Source: a bacterium (lineage in GTDB: Bacteria; Zhuqueibacterota; QNDG01; JAFGCO01). Taken from it: 64,000 bases of DNA. This document shows positions 46,654 through 56,775 of this stretch, in pieces. The position numbers were made by a program, and so were the translations under genes. Within the stretch, counting starts at the first letter, position 1, and every line of letters begins with the position of its first letter. The stretch covers positions 24,708-88,707 of the forward strand of contig JAFGGN010000041.1 of the NCBI GenBank assembly GCA_016930535.1, read 5' to 3'. Under the pieces are notes generated by a model, which was not told where the DNA came from, did not search any database, and saw only the letters and a program-made list of their open reading frames with translations.

Positions 46654-49134
46654 ATGACCGGACAACGTTCCAGCAAACATCACAGAAATACAACAGGAGG
46701 GCGCATCACGATCGGTGTGCTGACCGACTGGATCGAACAACGGTACCAGGCCGGCATCTACATGGGAATCGCAGATGTCGCTGAAAAAAAACCGTTCAAC
46801 CTGATGACCTTTCCGATCGGATCGCTCAGAGAACCCTACGACTTTATATCGCAGCGTAATATTATTGCAGGTCTTGTCAAACATGCGCATCTGGATGCAT
46901 TGATTGTACTGTCAGGTGCCCTGAGTAATTATATCACCTATCAGGAACTGGTTTCATTCATCGAACAGTACCGGCCCATTCCCATGGTCAGTGTCGGCGT
47001 ACCGATTCAGGGCATCCCGAATATACTGACCGACAATAAAAAGGGCATGAAAGATGCCCTGGCACATCTGATCGAATTTCATGATTGCCGCCGCATTGCA
47101 TTTATTCGGGGACCGGAAGGGCATCAGGAGGCGGATGAGCGGTTTCAGGCGTATCAGCAGGCCCTGTCCGAACACGGGCTTTCGATCGATCCGGAACTTG
47201 TCATGCATGGGGATTTTTACTGGACTTCCGGAACCCGGGCCGTCAACGAGCTCATGGACACCCGGGGGAAAAAACCCTCACATGACTTCGATGCGCTGAT
47301 CGCATCCAATGATTTTATGGCATTGAGTGCATTAAAAAACCTTCAGGACCGCAATGTCCAGGTTCCGGAAGATGTCGCCGTCATCGGATTCGACAATATC
47401 GAGGAAACCTCGCTCATTATCCCTCCGCTGACCACTGTAGGTCAGCCGCTCTATGAGATAGGAGAAAAATCCGCCCGGATGCTGCTGGCTCTCCTGGACG
47501 GAAAGGAATTGCCCGAAGAAACCGTTCTTCCGGCAGAACTTATCATCCGGCAATCCTGCGGATGTCTTTCCAGAGCCGTTCTGAATATCTGTTTGAACAT
47601 CCCTGAAAATCCGGCACCGCATCCTGAAAAGATCATGAACGCCTGGTTCAGTAAACTGCCCGAATACGCCGGCATCGGACCGGAAGAACCGCCGGTCCTG
47701 CAATTGCTCGAAAATTTCACGAATGCCATCAATGAAGACTGCGATCACCGTTTCATCAAAAACCTGAACAATATCCTGCAGCGCCACGGTCAGGCCAATC
47801 AACGCCTCTCGGAGTGGCACGATATACTCTCGCACATCCGTGCCCATGCCATCGCACAGAATGCGGATTTTCCGGACGTTTCCATGCGGATCGATCGTCT
47901 GATCCTTCAGGCCCACATCCTGGTCGGAGACTGGGAACGTCAGGTGCAGTGCAATCTGGCGAATTACATAGAAAGCCATTCGGTCACGCTGAGCCAGGTC
48001 AATGCGGCCCTGATTTCAACGCTGGACCTGCAGGCCATGATGGACGTGATCGCCCTGGAACTCCCGCGTCTGAACATCCGAAGGTGCTATCTTGTGCTCT
48101 ATGAAAATCCCGAAGGCGGCGAGCTTCCCGAATGGTCGCGATGCATGCTGGCCTATGATGAACGCCGCCGGTTCCACATTGAAAAAACCGGAATACGGTT
48201 CACTACCTGCCAGATTCTTCCCGAGCGCATGCTTCCTGAAAAAAGAAGATTCGCGCTGGCTGTCTTTCCTCTTTTCTTTCAGGAACTGCATCTCGGATAT
48301 ATCCTGTTTGAAATCGAAAAAACCGTGCCCAGGCATTATGAAATGCTGCGGCATCAGATCAGCAGCGCGCTGAAAGGGGCCCTGCTCCTTCAGCAGCACC
48401 TGAAAACAGAAAAAGAACTGGCCCGTTCAAATGAAGAACTCGAACAGTTCGCCTATATCGCATCACACGATCTGCAGGAACCCCTGAGAACCATATCCTC
48501 CTATGCGCAGCTTCTGAACAGACGGCTCAGCGATCGGCTGGACGAAGACACGGAGCTGTTTCTGAATTATTTGACCGAAGGTGCACGGCGCATGCATACC
48601 ATGATTCACGATCTTCTGATCTATTCACGGGTCAGCAGCCATATTAAAGCATTTCAGCCGACGGATCTCAACCGGCTGCTTCAGCATGTCATCACCGACC
48701 TCTCGGCCGTAATTGGAGAGACCCGGACACAGATTCAAATTGAGACCATGCCGACTGTTCTGTGCGATTCCGTTCTGTTCGAGCGGCTCTTTATCAATCT
48801 GATCACAAATGCAATCAAATACAATAAGAAGCGGACACCTAAAATCCGTATATCGGCCGTATTGAAGGACCGGGAATGGACCATTTCCATCAGGGATAAC
48901 GGCATCGGTATTCACAGTGAACACCATAATAAAATCTTCGGTGTTTTTGAAAGGCTTCACAGCCGCAGCCAGTATGAAGGGACGGGCATCGGGCTGGCCA
49001 TATGCAAAAAAATTGTTGAACGGCACGGAGGCCGTATCTGGGTTGAATCCACGGAGGGCAAGGGAAGCACATTCCATTTTTCCATCACGACGACGGACGA
49101 AAAATCCTCTGCAGAGACAGGAACACCTGAATGA
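46654..49134 (+). CDS. Cytoplasmic LacI-type-sensor histidine kinase (first copy)
   Basis: An 826-residue kinase with no signal peptide or membrane helix. Residues ~10-300 form a periplasmic-binding-protein-like/LacI sugar-binding domain: RITIGVLTDWIEQRYQAGIY, DALIVLSGAL, RRIAFIRGPEGHQEA, FDALIASNDFMALSAL and VPEDVAVIGFDNIEE, ending RQSCGC. A helical linker and a GAF-like domain (~430-580, IRRCYLVLYENPEGG) follow, then HisKA with H605 in SHDLQEPLR, and the ATPase domain (DNGIGIH, GTGIGLAICKKI). It starts 2 bases after the previous stop and overlaps the next gene by ATGA. It would detect a sugar already inside the cell and pass on phosphate, but no response regulator is encoded nearby. Confidence 0.9.
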   Translation: MTGQRSSKHHRNTTGGRITIGVLTDWIEQRYQAGIYMGIADVAEKKPFNLMTFPIGSLREPYDFISQRNIIAGLVKHAHLDALIVLSGALSNYITYQELVSFIEQYRPIPMVSVGVPIQGIPNILTDNKKGMKDALAHLIEFHDCRRIAFIRGPEGHQEADERFQAYQQALSEHGLSIDPELVMHGDFYWTSGTRAVNELMDTRGKKPSHDFDALIASNDFMALSALKNLQDRNVQVPEDVAVIGFDNIEETSLIIPPLTTVGQPLYEIGEKSARMLLALLDGKELPEETVLPAELIIRQSCGCLSRAVLNICLNIPENPAPHPEKIMNAWFSKLPEYAGIGPEEPPVLQLLENFTNAINEDCDHRFIKNLNNILQRHGQANQRLSEWHDILSHIRAHAIAQNADFPDVSMRIDRLILQAHILVGDWERQVQCNLANYIESHSVTLSQVNAALISTLDLQAMMDVIALELPRLNIRRCYLVLYENPEGGELPEWSRCMLAYDERRRFHIEKTGIRFTTCQILPERMLPEKRRFALAVFPLFFQELHLGYILFEIEKTVPRHYEMLRHQISSALKGALLLQQHLKTEKELARSNEELEQFAYIASHDLQEPLRTISSYAQLLNRRLSDRLDEDTELFLNYLTEGARRMHTMIHDLLIYSRVSSHIKAFQPTDLNRLLQHVITDLSAVIGETRTQIQIETMPTVLCDSVLFERLFINLITNAIKYNKKRTPKIRISAVLKDREWTISIRDNGIGIHSEHHNKIFGVFERLHSRSQYEGTGIGLAICKKIVERHGGRIWVESTEGKGSTFHFSITTTDEKSSAETGTPE

Positions 49135-51578
49135 AAAGACCTGCCATTCATTTGATTACCCACAATCTGACGGACCTTTACGGACAATTATTGTTGTCCG
49201 GCGTGGCCGACAGCGCGCATGATCATCATGCCGATCTGTTCTGTTTCGTCGGACGTGATCTGAATTCGCCCCGCCAATATGATGCGCAAAGCAATATCGT
49301 GTATCAACTGGCTGCACAGAAAAAAGTGGACGGACTCATCTACAGCGGAGGCATCGTCAGTAACTTTACTCCCCGAAAGCAGGTCGAATCCTTTTTCCGG
49401 ATATATCCGGACATCCCCAAAGTAAGCATTGCAGTCGAATTGAAAAACGTAGTCAGCGTACTGATAGACAATGTCGAATCCATGAAAAAACTGCTCAGGC
49501 ATCTTGTCGAGGATCATGGCTGCCGGAGAATCGCCTATATCACAGGCCCCGGTGAAAACATGGAGGTGTATCAAAGATTCAAGGCCTACTGCGAAGTGCT
49601 GCTGAACCATCAAATTCCGCTGGATCCAAACCTTGTGGTCGAAGGGGATTTTGAAGCTCCGTCCGGCGAACTGGCGGTTCAAACGCTGCTGGATGACCGA
49701 AAAATGAAATTCGATGCGCTTGTTGCAGCCAACGACAATATGGCCGCAGGTGCACTCGAAGCGCTGATTCGCAGGGGCGTCCGGGTCCCTCACGACATAG
49801 CCGTCGCCGGATTTGACGATTTTGGCGCCAGTGCGATTACCACGCCTCCGATGACAACCATCCGTCAGCCCATCTATGAAATGGCCCGCAAGGCTGTGGA
49901 ACTGCTGATGGATCAGATCGGAGGAAAAAAAATTCACACTCAACAGACCCTGTTCCCGACAGAACTCGTCATCAGGGAGTCCTGCGGCTGTTTCCCCTTT
50001 TCAAAAATGAGCACCACACGGATGTCAGTCATTCATTCAGCCGTGGTCGGTGATATCAGGAAATTGACACAGAAAAATTTCATGTCCCAGCTTTTGAAAG
50101 AACTGCGTAAAGAGTTCAGCGTCCCTGAGCTGAACCGTCTCGACATGCTGATCAAGGCGCTTGTAAAAGATCTTTATGATGCCTCCTCCTCGGAATTTGT
50201 CCGTGCCTTGAATTCTCATTTGCAGAGCAGCATTTTCAGAGCTGAAACGCGCCTGGACTGGCAGTCAAAAATCACGATCATTCAAAAATATCTGAATGTA
50301 TTGATCTCCGACCGCTCGCTCCTGATCCGAATATCGGAAATGATGGATCAGGCCCGCAGCCTCATCTCACACACCGCCGAAAGATTGTCCCGACAGGAAA
50401 AAGCCCGTCTGTTAAAAGAATTTCACTTGATCCGTGAAGCCAGCGAAAGCCTGATGATGAGTTTTGATTTCGACACGATGACTGAAATACTCGAAGAGAA
50501 CCTGGCCCATCTCGGCGTGAAAGGGTGTTACCTGGCACTCTATGAGGAACCGGTCATCGGAGAGGCCGGTCATATCCCCTCCCCTGCACCGGTCGCCCGT
50601 CTTAAATTTGCACTGAACGGACAAATCCGTTACCGCTCGCGCGGAAAAGGATTCCGGTTCCGATCCAGTGAACTCGTTCCCGGAAAATTCAGGGACACCG
50701 GGCATCCGGCTGCCCTGATCGTCGAACCGCTTTATACCAGGTATGAACATTTCGGATTTATCGTTTTCGAACCTTCCCCCGTTATATCGGGATTGACCTT
50801 AGAGGCCCTGCGTGCGCAAATCAGCAATGCCCTGAAAGGCGCCTCGCTGGCCGGCCGGCTTTCCGTTGCGCAGCAGTGCATCCGGGAACAGGCCGGCGAT
50901 GTTGAAACGGCCCGACAGGAACTCGAACAGTTTGCCTATATTGTCTCGCATGATCTTCAGGAACCCCTGCGCATGGTAACGTCGTACGGAGGGCTTCTCG
51001 AACGAAAAACCGCATCCACACTGGACCCGGATGCCCGTGATTTTCTGTCTTATATGACGGACGGCGCCAGACGAATGCAGACATTGCTCCACGGTCTGCT
51101 TCAATACGCACGCATCACATCCAGGGCGTCCTCGTTTGAAACCATTCCGCTGAAAGCAGCGGCAGACCGGGCCATCACGAGCCTTCAGGACAGGATCAGG
51201 GATAGAAAAGGCCTTATTTCAGTCGGCAGGCTTCCCTCCGTTCATGGGGATCCCGCTCAATTGGAGCTCATTTTCTTCAACCTTCTGGATAATTCGCTGA
51301 AATTCAGCAAAAAGAAACCGGTCATTCAAATCGCCGCCCGAAAGCGAAAAGATGCATGGATTATTGACATACGGGACAATGGAATCGGGATCGACAAAAT
51401 GTATCATGAACAGATTTTCTCGGTGTTTCAGAGGCTGCATCATCGTGACCAGTACTCCGGCACCGGCATGGGGCTGGCTGTGTGTAAAAAGATCGTTGAA
51501 CGGCACGGCGGCCGGATCTGGGTGGAATCCGCGAAGCATAAAGGCAGCCTTTTCAGGTTCACACTGCCTGTGCGGTAA
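49131..51578 (+). CDS. Cytoplasmic LacI-type-sensor histidine kinase (second copy)
   Basis: Paralogue of the preceding kinase with the same plan over 815 residues: LacI-type domain ~1-285 (VDGLIYSGGIVSNF, RRIAYITGPGENMEVY, FDALVAANDNMAAGALEAL, VPHDIAVAGFDDFGAS, ending RESCGC), helical linker, GAF-like segment ~440-570 (VKGCYLALYEEP), HisKA with H607 in SHDLQEPLR, and ATPase motifs DNGIGID and GTGMGLAVCKKI. The ATG overlaps the previous stop (ATGA), which implies coupled translation. The sugar domains have diverged enough to suggest two different ligands. No membrane segment is seen, so sensing is cytoplasmic. Confidence 0.9.
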   Translation: MKRPAIHLITHNLTDLYGQLLLSGVADSAHDHHADLFCFVGRDLNSPRQYDAQSNIVYQLAAQKKVDGLIYSGGIVSNFTPRKQVESFFRIYPDIPKVSIAVELKNVVSVLIDNVESMKKLLRHLVEDHGCRRIAYITGPGENMEVYQRFKAYCEVLLNHQIPLDPNLVVEGDFEAPSGELAVQTLLDDRKMKFDALVAANDNMAAGALEALIRRGVRVPHDIAVAGFDDFGASAITTPPMTTIRQPIYEMARKAVELLMDQIGGKKIHTQQTLFPTELVIRESCGCFPFSKMSTTRMSVIHSAVVGDIRKLTQKNFMSQLLKELRKEFSVPELNRLDMLIKALVKDLYDASSSEFVRALNSHLQSSIFRAETRLDWQSKITIIQKYLNVLISDRSLLIRISEMMDQARSLISHTAERLSRQEKARLLKEFHLIREASESLMMSFDFDTMTEILEENLAHLGVKGCYLALYEEPVIGEAGHIPSPAPVARLKFALNGQIRYRSRGKGFRFRSSELVPGKFRDTGHPAALIVEPLYTRYEHFGFIVFEPSPVISGLTLEALRAQISNALKGASLAGRLSVAQQCIREQAGDVETARQELEQFAYIVSHDLQEPLRMVTSYGGLLERKTASTLDPDARDFLSYMTDGARRMQTLLHGLLQYARITSRASSFETIPLKAAADRAITSLQDRIRDRKGLISVGRLPSVHGDPAQLELIFFNLLDNSLKFSKKKPVIQIAARKRKDAWIIDIRDNGIGIDKMYHEQIFSVFQRLHHRDQYSGTGMGLAVCKKIVERHGGRIWVESAKHKGSLFRFTLPVR

Positions 51579-52247
51579 TGCTGCTGTCTGAAAATCCATA
51601 TCCGGAGTATCCGGCCGCATGCTCCCGATGTACGATATAATTCGCTTTGCCAATCCGGTTTCATATCTGCTGATTAACGCCCTGCCTGGCAAAAAATGTC
51701 CGACGGCTGTTCATGTAACAACAGGAAAAAATCCGGAAATGGGCGGTGTGATGGTTCCCTGTCCGATATTCGACAACGGCAATTTTAATATTCCGTCGGC
51801 ATATATGACAGATACCGAATGAAACAGGTGATGACGCCGTACAGCCACACGGAGAAAGAAACGATGGACATCGTGGACTGCAGTAAACGACGGGAACCGT
51901 CCTTGAACCTCCGGGCGCTCGCAGAACAGCAGCCAGATCTTCACTGACTTTGCGTGTTATTTCAGTAATGACTAAGGCGTGGATTCAATGCACCGGGCTG
52001 CGGCACTCTGTCGCCGGCTCCCCTGTATTCTGAATTCATTTTCCGATTTCATCCTTTTCCGCAGATCTGAATTCTCAAAATCGAAAATCCATTGATCAAA
52101 AAGATAAATCCCCGCAAACATGAAACAACAACCAAGCTCTTATTTATGTTATAATTAAACCGTATTGGCCCGAATGGCATGCAATTTGTTTGGTACGGAA
52201 ATGAAAACAGCGGTTCCCGCTTGAACAGCCAAGAACGGAGGTGGACC
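51579..52247. other. 669-base intergenic region, no confident gene
   Basis: Between the kinase operon and the unknown anchored protein. Frames of 67 codons (51619-51822) and 38 codons (51831-51947), both plus strand, have no good ribosome site or recognisable product. The only useful signal is the extended -10 element near 52147. No clear terminator was found after the kinase stop at 51578. Confidence 0.5.
52147..52155 (+). promoter_or_regulatory. Extended -10 promoter element
   Basis: TGTTATAAT is a perfect extended -10 (TGnTATAAT). No -35 hexamer is visible at the usual distance, which extended -10 promoters can do without. Transcription would start near 52162, about 86 bases before the ATG of the downstream gene. 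Confidence 0.45.
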
Positions 52248-52931
52248 ATGAACCGGGCAAAATCAATCTTCGTGTTAATCCTGATCCTTGCGATTGCACT
52301 TCCCGTGCAATACCTTATGATCATGCACCATGTCCATAAAATTGGATTTTTGAACCAAAACGACGCAGGCGCTCTGTGCATCGAAAAAACATCGGTGGTG
52401 TCTGTGCAGGAAAAAAATGTAAAACCGATAATAGAACGGCATGCCGTATCTTGTCCCGAAATAATGGGAATGAAACACCAACAGACCAAGCAATCAACCG
52501 ACGACGAAGCAGTAAAAAACGGGTTTGATGGAACTCAATCCATTATACACACAGTGCCCGACAAAACGGAAGATAACGACGTGAACCTGCAAATTCTCAG
52601 TATCACGCTTCTGGACGACAGCGAGTCATTCGGCGATATCTATTTCATACCTGAAGGGACCGACCCTTCCCTTGAGGCGACACAAAATCTGCATATCCTT
52701 GGAAATCAAGACAATCGGCCCTTGAACCTTGTTGTCCACAGCCAGAATGAAAACGGAACGGAAAGCATCCGTTTTCTGGACTGGGATGACAGTCATCCGA
52801 ATGTATTTACACTGAATGGGCATCTGGGTGCGGATACTTCGGTCTTCGCCTATGACGGGAAGAGGCAAATTGCCCAATTCAAATTGGACAGCCAGTTCAA
52901 GCAGGATATACAACTGAGTGTGAACATGTAA
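52248..52931 (+). CDS. Small membrane-anchored protein of unknown function
   Basis: 227 residues from the ATG at 52248, which has GGAGGTGG 3-5 bases upstream; the frame begins earlier (52179) without support. One hydrophobic helix (residues ~7-27, SIFVLILILAIALPVQYLMI) is followed by an acidic, polar extracytoplasmic part. Two Cys at about residues 44 and 69 could pair. The C-terminal ~110 residues alternate short beta strands (LQILSITLLDDSESFGDIYF, TSVFAYDGKRQIAQFKLD). No family recognised. It converges with the eight-PAS kinase gene, 46 bases away, and is flanked by its own probable promoter, so it is transcribed separately. Confidence 0.62.
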   Translation: MNRAKSIFVLILILAIALPVQYLMIMHHVHKIGFLNQNDAGALCIEKTSVVSVQEKNVKPIIERHAVSCPEIMGMKHQQTKQSTDDEAVKNGFDGTQSIIHTVPDKTEDNDVNLQILSITLLDDSESFGDIYFIPEGTDPSLEATQNLHILGNQDNRPLNLVVHSQNENGTESIRFLDWDDSHPNVFTLNGHLGADTSVFAYDGKRQIAQFKLDSQFKQDIQLSVNM

Positions 52932-52977
52932 AAAAAACGTCCGGATTAAAAATTGCGAACTCCAGCATGGTCCTTTC

Positions 52978-55900
52978 TTAAACTCGGGATTGATATAACT
53001 CCTTTTTCAGGAGGATTCGACAGTAACAGCCATTTTGGTTTTTGAGGGTGACATTTCCTCTCAGCTGGTACCGAGCCAGATCCATCACGGTTTGCAGTCC
53101 CAGATTCCCATGTTTATCAATATTAAAACTTTCCGGCAATCCGATCCCGTTATCCTGGAATTCAAGCACAATCTCTTGTCTCTTGCCGACTTTCAGCCGT
53201 ACATAAATATCACCCGCATTCGTCTCAGGGAAGGCATGTTTTATCGAATTGGACAGCAATTCATTCAAAACCAGTCCAAGCGGTACCGCTGTATCGATGA
53301 GAACAGGGATAGCATGTTCTGCCTCATAATGAATTCGAATCCTGTGTGTGTCGATAAAATAACTGTTTTGAACCAGCAGGATCAGGTCTTTGAAATAGGA
53401 TGTCAAATTCAATGATGATAAATCCTGGGATTCATAGAGTTTCCTGTGCACCAGTGCCATGGCCTGAATTTTATTCTCGATTTCACGAAGAATCCTATTG
53501 AGTGCCTCATCATGAATGGCTCGTCCCTTCAATCGCAGCATGGAACAGATGATCTGCATGTTGTTCTTGGTGCGGTGATAGAGTTCGCGAAGCAGCACTT
53601 CCTTTTCTCTGAGGCTGAGCCTGATTTGCTCCTCGGCATTCCTTCTCTCCGTGATATCCACCCACTGACAAACAGTATTAACAAAATGTCCGGCTTCATC
53701 CAGAATCGGGAAAATGGAGACGTCTATCCATAAAGAATTCGATTCTTTAATATCGAAATCTCCTGCCTTTTCCGGCAACCAGTTCAAGGTGAACCGTGCC
53801 GGTTTCGCTTGTTGGAACACGCCTGTCACCTGCGGCATGACTTTTTGATCGATGAGATTCCGGTCTTTTAAAATATTGTATTTTCCCAGGATCTGATCAT
53901 CCCTGAGATTCAGCAGTTTCCGGAGCGATTTGTTCGTTCTTTGAATGGTTCCCTCAGTATCCGAAATCCACATGGCGAACGGACTGAGATCCATGATAGT
54001 GTCAAGAAATTGAGAGTAATTTCTTATTTGCTGTTCTGCATGTTTATGCATGGTAATATCGCGTGAGATACCGAATGTCCCGGTAATTTTACCGCTGCTG
54101 TCCATTAACGGCATCTTTGTTGTGGATACCCAGGTGTCGAACTGTCCGGCCCAGGTTTCCCTTTCTTCGATGCCGATAAGGGGTTCTCCGGTTCGGATAA
54201 TCCGCTGTTCATCTTCAAAAGCCTGTCTTGCATGTTCCTCGGAGAAAAAATCAAAATCTGTTTTACCGATCGCTTCATCAGGATTGTGAAGACCGAAGCG
54301 AGCCGCCTGTGCCTTGTTGACAACAAAAAATCGGCTGCCTTTGTCCTTAAAATAGATATGGTCCGGCATGGTATCCATCAGTATTTTAAACAGATGTCGC
54401 TCTCTTTCGAGCTGTTGTTCGGTTTGCTTTCTGGTGGTAATATCCCGCATAGTGCAGATCATGCCCATATATCTGCTGTTTATAATTCTTGGAACAAGCC
54501 AGCCATTCTGATATGTGTCCCTTCCTGCAGGCATTTTTATCGGCACCTCATACCATACCGGTGCTCTCATCCGTTTTGCCTTGTGGTAGTACCTGTTGAA
54601 TACTCCAGCAGTCGATTCCGGGAAATCGTGCAAGATATTGTACCCATATAGCTTTTCCCTTTTGATGCCGACAATGGTTTCCATACTTCTGTTTACGAAA
54701 TATATCCTATCATTTTTATCCGTGACCAAGATGCCGTCCTGTATATTCTCCAGAATCTCTTCGTAAAAGAGTTTGGATTCCAGAAGGGCCGCCTGCGCAT
54801 TCCTGAGCTCCGTCACATCCTCTCCGGAACTCAGAGTGCCTGTAATTTCCCCAAGTTTATTCCTTAAAACCGAGTTGTGCCAGGCAATGAGATGTTTCTT
54901 ACCTTGATTTGTGACCACCATGTTTTCAACATATTCTGCTGCACCAATTTCACCATTCATCAGCTGTTTGAAAACATGGCGAACCCGTGTGCGGGCTCCC
55001 GAAGGAATACAGGTATTGAACCAGTTTCTGCCCAGAATTTCTTCACGTGCATACCCCAGCATTTCGACTGCTTTCTGATTCACCACCTGAACCTTGCCTT
55101 TACGGTTGATCCCCACGAATATAACGCCTGCCAGATCCAGATACGCCTGAGCCCGGTCCCGCATTTCCCTCAATGCCTGTTCTGTCTGTTTTCTCTCCGT
55201 CACATCCTCGTGATTCCCGATCATAAGGACTGCGTTGCCTGCTTTGTCCCGCTCCACGACCCTGGCGTGGGCGTGTATCCAGCGGTAACCTCCCGTGCGG
55301 GTTCTCAGCCGGAATTCATTGACATACGTCTCGGGTTTGGTTTTCAGGTAGTTTTCAGCTGTTTTCAACGCGCCTTTCCGGTCCTCTGGGTGAATCAACT
55401 CGGCCCAATGCTCGAAATCTGCAGGGAATGCATCGGGCCGATATCCGAGCATGGTATAGTATTTGGGACTGAAAACCAGCCTGTTTGTGCTGAAATTCCA
55501 TGTCCAGATTCCGTCCGTCGTGGCGTCGAGCGTCTGGCGCAGTTCCAGATCGTGCTTCTGCAGGTCTTCTTCGGCCTTTTTTCTGAATTTGATTTCCTGC
55601 CTGAGATCCTGTAGCAGTTTTGCCGAAGCCTCGCAGGCATCCATCAATTCCTGCTCATTCTTTTTCTCCTGCGTGATGTCCCGCTGAATGATAAAGGAAT
55701 GACGAATCGCACCCTTCTCCCCGAGTAGAACGCCTGCACTGAGCAGTACAATCCGTATTTCGCCCGTTTTCTTCCGGATATACAGTTCCTGTTGTTCCAG
55801 TTTTCCCGTTTGCTTCCATCGTTCGTACAATTGTCCGGCCTTGGCCCGGGATCCGGGAGCATAGATCGTCTGAATCAGGGGCTTGCCGATGAGTTCTTTC

Positions 55901-56775
55901 TTCTTATATCCCAGTGCAGTGAGCGCGCTTCTGTTCACATCCCTGATGGTTCCTTCAGAATCGACCAGGTAACAGAAATTCGCTTCCATCTCGAAAAACT
56001 GACGAAAGTGCTGCCCTGTTTTTCTAATCCGGGACGGTTTTTTGCACTGCGCTTCGGCAATCAAAAAAACGGTGATACCTGCCTCGACCGGAAACATAAA
56101 GACACGATAACAGTCCTCATCACGTTCGGCACCAAAACAGAATTTGAATTCTCTTTTGGATTTTTTGTGCATGGCCTGGACAGCCATTTCTTCAAACAGG
56201 GATGATTTGAGCCCGGTCATTGCCTCGCTGAATATCTGTTTTCCGACAATATCGCCTGATTTGCAGCCGAACAGTCTTTCTGCAGTCTGGTTGATTTCTA
56301 TGATGCGCATCCTCTTGTTGAGAACAAGCAAACCGCCGTCGATGCTTTTAAGTATGGCCTGCAGATGTCTTCTCATGGAACGTTCACCCTGCGGTGCCCG
56401 TTTCTGCCTGGTGACATCCCTGAAAACCATTAAATGCCGGCCGGGAATCACATGGGCGGTTGCCTGAATATCCGTATTTCTCAACCGCCCGTCCCTCCTC
56501 CGCAATAGGAATTCACCCCTCAGCCTGCCGGTTCGGATGAACTGCCTCCATACCGGCTCCTCCATGATGGTCCTCCTGACAGACATGCCCAGCAGCTCCT
56601 TTCTTGAGTATCCCAGCAGCCTGCATGCGCCAGCGTTCGCATCGACGAGCCGTTCGTTATCATCCGCGATCAGCACAGCATCATGGACGGCTTGAAAAAG
56701 CCGTTTATACAGAACTGCCGGATCGCTTCCGAAGGTTCCGGTTTGGAGTGCGGTCTCGCCCATTTTGCGTGTCAT
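52978..56775 (-). CDS. Soluble eight-PAS histidine kinase (HisKA_2/HWE-like)
   Basis: A 1265-residue cytoplasmic kinase. Eight PAS domains can be counted, starting near residues 20, 140, 265, 410, 540, 660, 780 and 915; several carry the DVTERKQ-type PAC end. The kinase core is of the HisKA_2 class: LLRELYHRTKNNMQIICSML with the phosphoacceptor His, then NELLSNSIKHAF, DNGIGLP and a short ATPase without the usual GTGLGL box (GNLGLQTV instead). No membrane helix or signal peptide is seen. GGAGGAATG supports the ATG. Such kinases usually signal to a separate receiver; the single-domain receiver at 57586 diverges from it across 810 bases. Ligands may be haem, flavin or none. Confidence 0.9.
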   Translation of the reverse strand: MTRKMGETALQTGTFGSDPAVLYKRLFQAVHDAVLIADDNERLVDANAGACRLLGYSRKELLGMSVRRTIMEEPVWRQFIRTGRLRGEFLLRRRDGRLRNTDIQATAHVIPGRHLMVFRDVTRQKRAPQGERSMRRHLQAILKSIDGGLLVLNKRMRIIEINQTAERLFGCKSGDIVGKQIFSEAMTGLKSSLFEEMAVQAMHKKSKREFKFCFGAERDEDCYRVFMFPVEAGITVFLIAEAQCKKPSRIRKTGQHFRQFFEMEANFCYLVDSEGTIRDVNRSALTALGYKKKELIGKPLIQTIYAPGSRAKAGQLYERWKQTGKLEQQELYIRKKTGEIRIVLLSAGVLLGEKGAIRHSFIIQRDITQEKKNEQELMDACEASAKLLQDLRQEIKFRKKAEEDLQKHDLELRQTLDATTDGIWTWNFSTNRLVFSPKYYTMLGYRPDAFPADFEHWAELIHPEDRKGALKTAENYLKTKPETYVNEFRLRTRTGGYRWIHAHARVVERDKAGNAVLMIGNHEDVTERKQTEQALREMRDRAQAYLDLAGVIFVGINRKGKVQVVNQKAVEMLGYAREEILGRNWFNTCIPSGARTRVRHVFKQLMNGEIGAAEYVENMVVTNQGKKHLIAWHNSVLRNKLGEITGTLSSGEDVTELRNAQAALLESKLFYEEILENIQDGILVTDKNDRIYFVNRSMETIVGIKREKLYGYNILHDFPESTAGVFNRYYHKAKRMRAPVWYEVPIKMPAGRDTYQNGWLVPRIINSRYMGMICTMRDITTRKQTEQQLERERHLFKILMDTMPDHIYFKDKGSRFFVVNKAQAARFGLHNPDEAIGKTDFDFFSEEHARQAFEDEQRIIRTGEPLIGIEERETWAGQFDTWVSTTKMPLMDSSGKITGTFGISRDITMHKHAEQQIRNYSQFLDTIMDLSPFAMWISDTEGTIQRTNKSLRKLLNLRDDQILGKYNILKDRNLIDQKVMPQVTGVFQQAKPARFTLNWLPEKAGDFDIKESNSLWIDVSIFPILDEAGHFVNTVCQWVDITERRNAEEQIRLSLREKEVLLRELYHRTKNNMQIICSMLRLKGRAIHDEALNRILREIENKIQAMALVHRKLYESQDLSSLNLTSYFKDLILLVQNSYFIDTHRIRIHYEAEHAIPVLIDTAVPLGLVLNELLSNSIKHAFPETNAGDIYVRLKVGKRQEIVLEFQDNGIGLPESFNIDKHGNLGLQTVMDLARYQLRGNVTLKNQNGCYCRILLKKELYQSRV

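Noticed and set aside
51619..51822. 67-codon plus-strand frame
   Set aside because: No ribosome site, no neighbours in step, no recognisable product.
52167..52185. TGGCCCG...TGC as a sigma-54 promoter before the anchored protein
   Set aside because: The GG and GC elements are 12 bases apart rather than 10, so the spacing does not fit.
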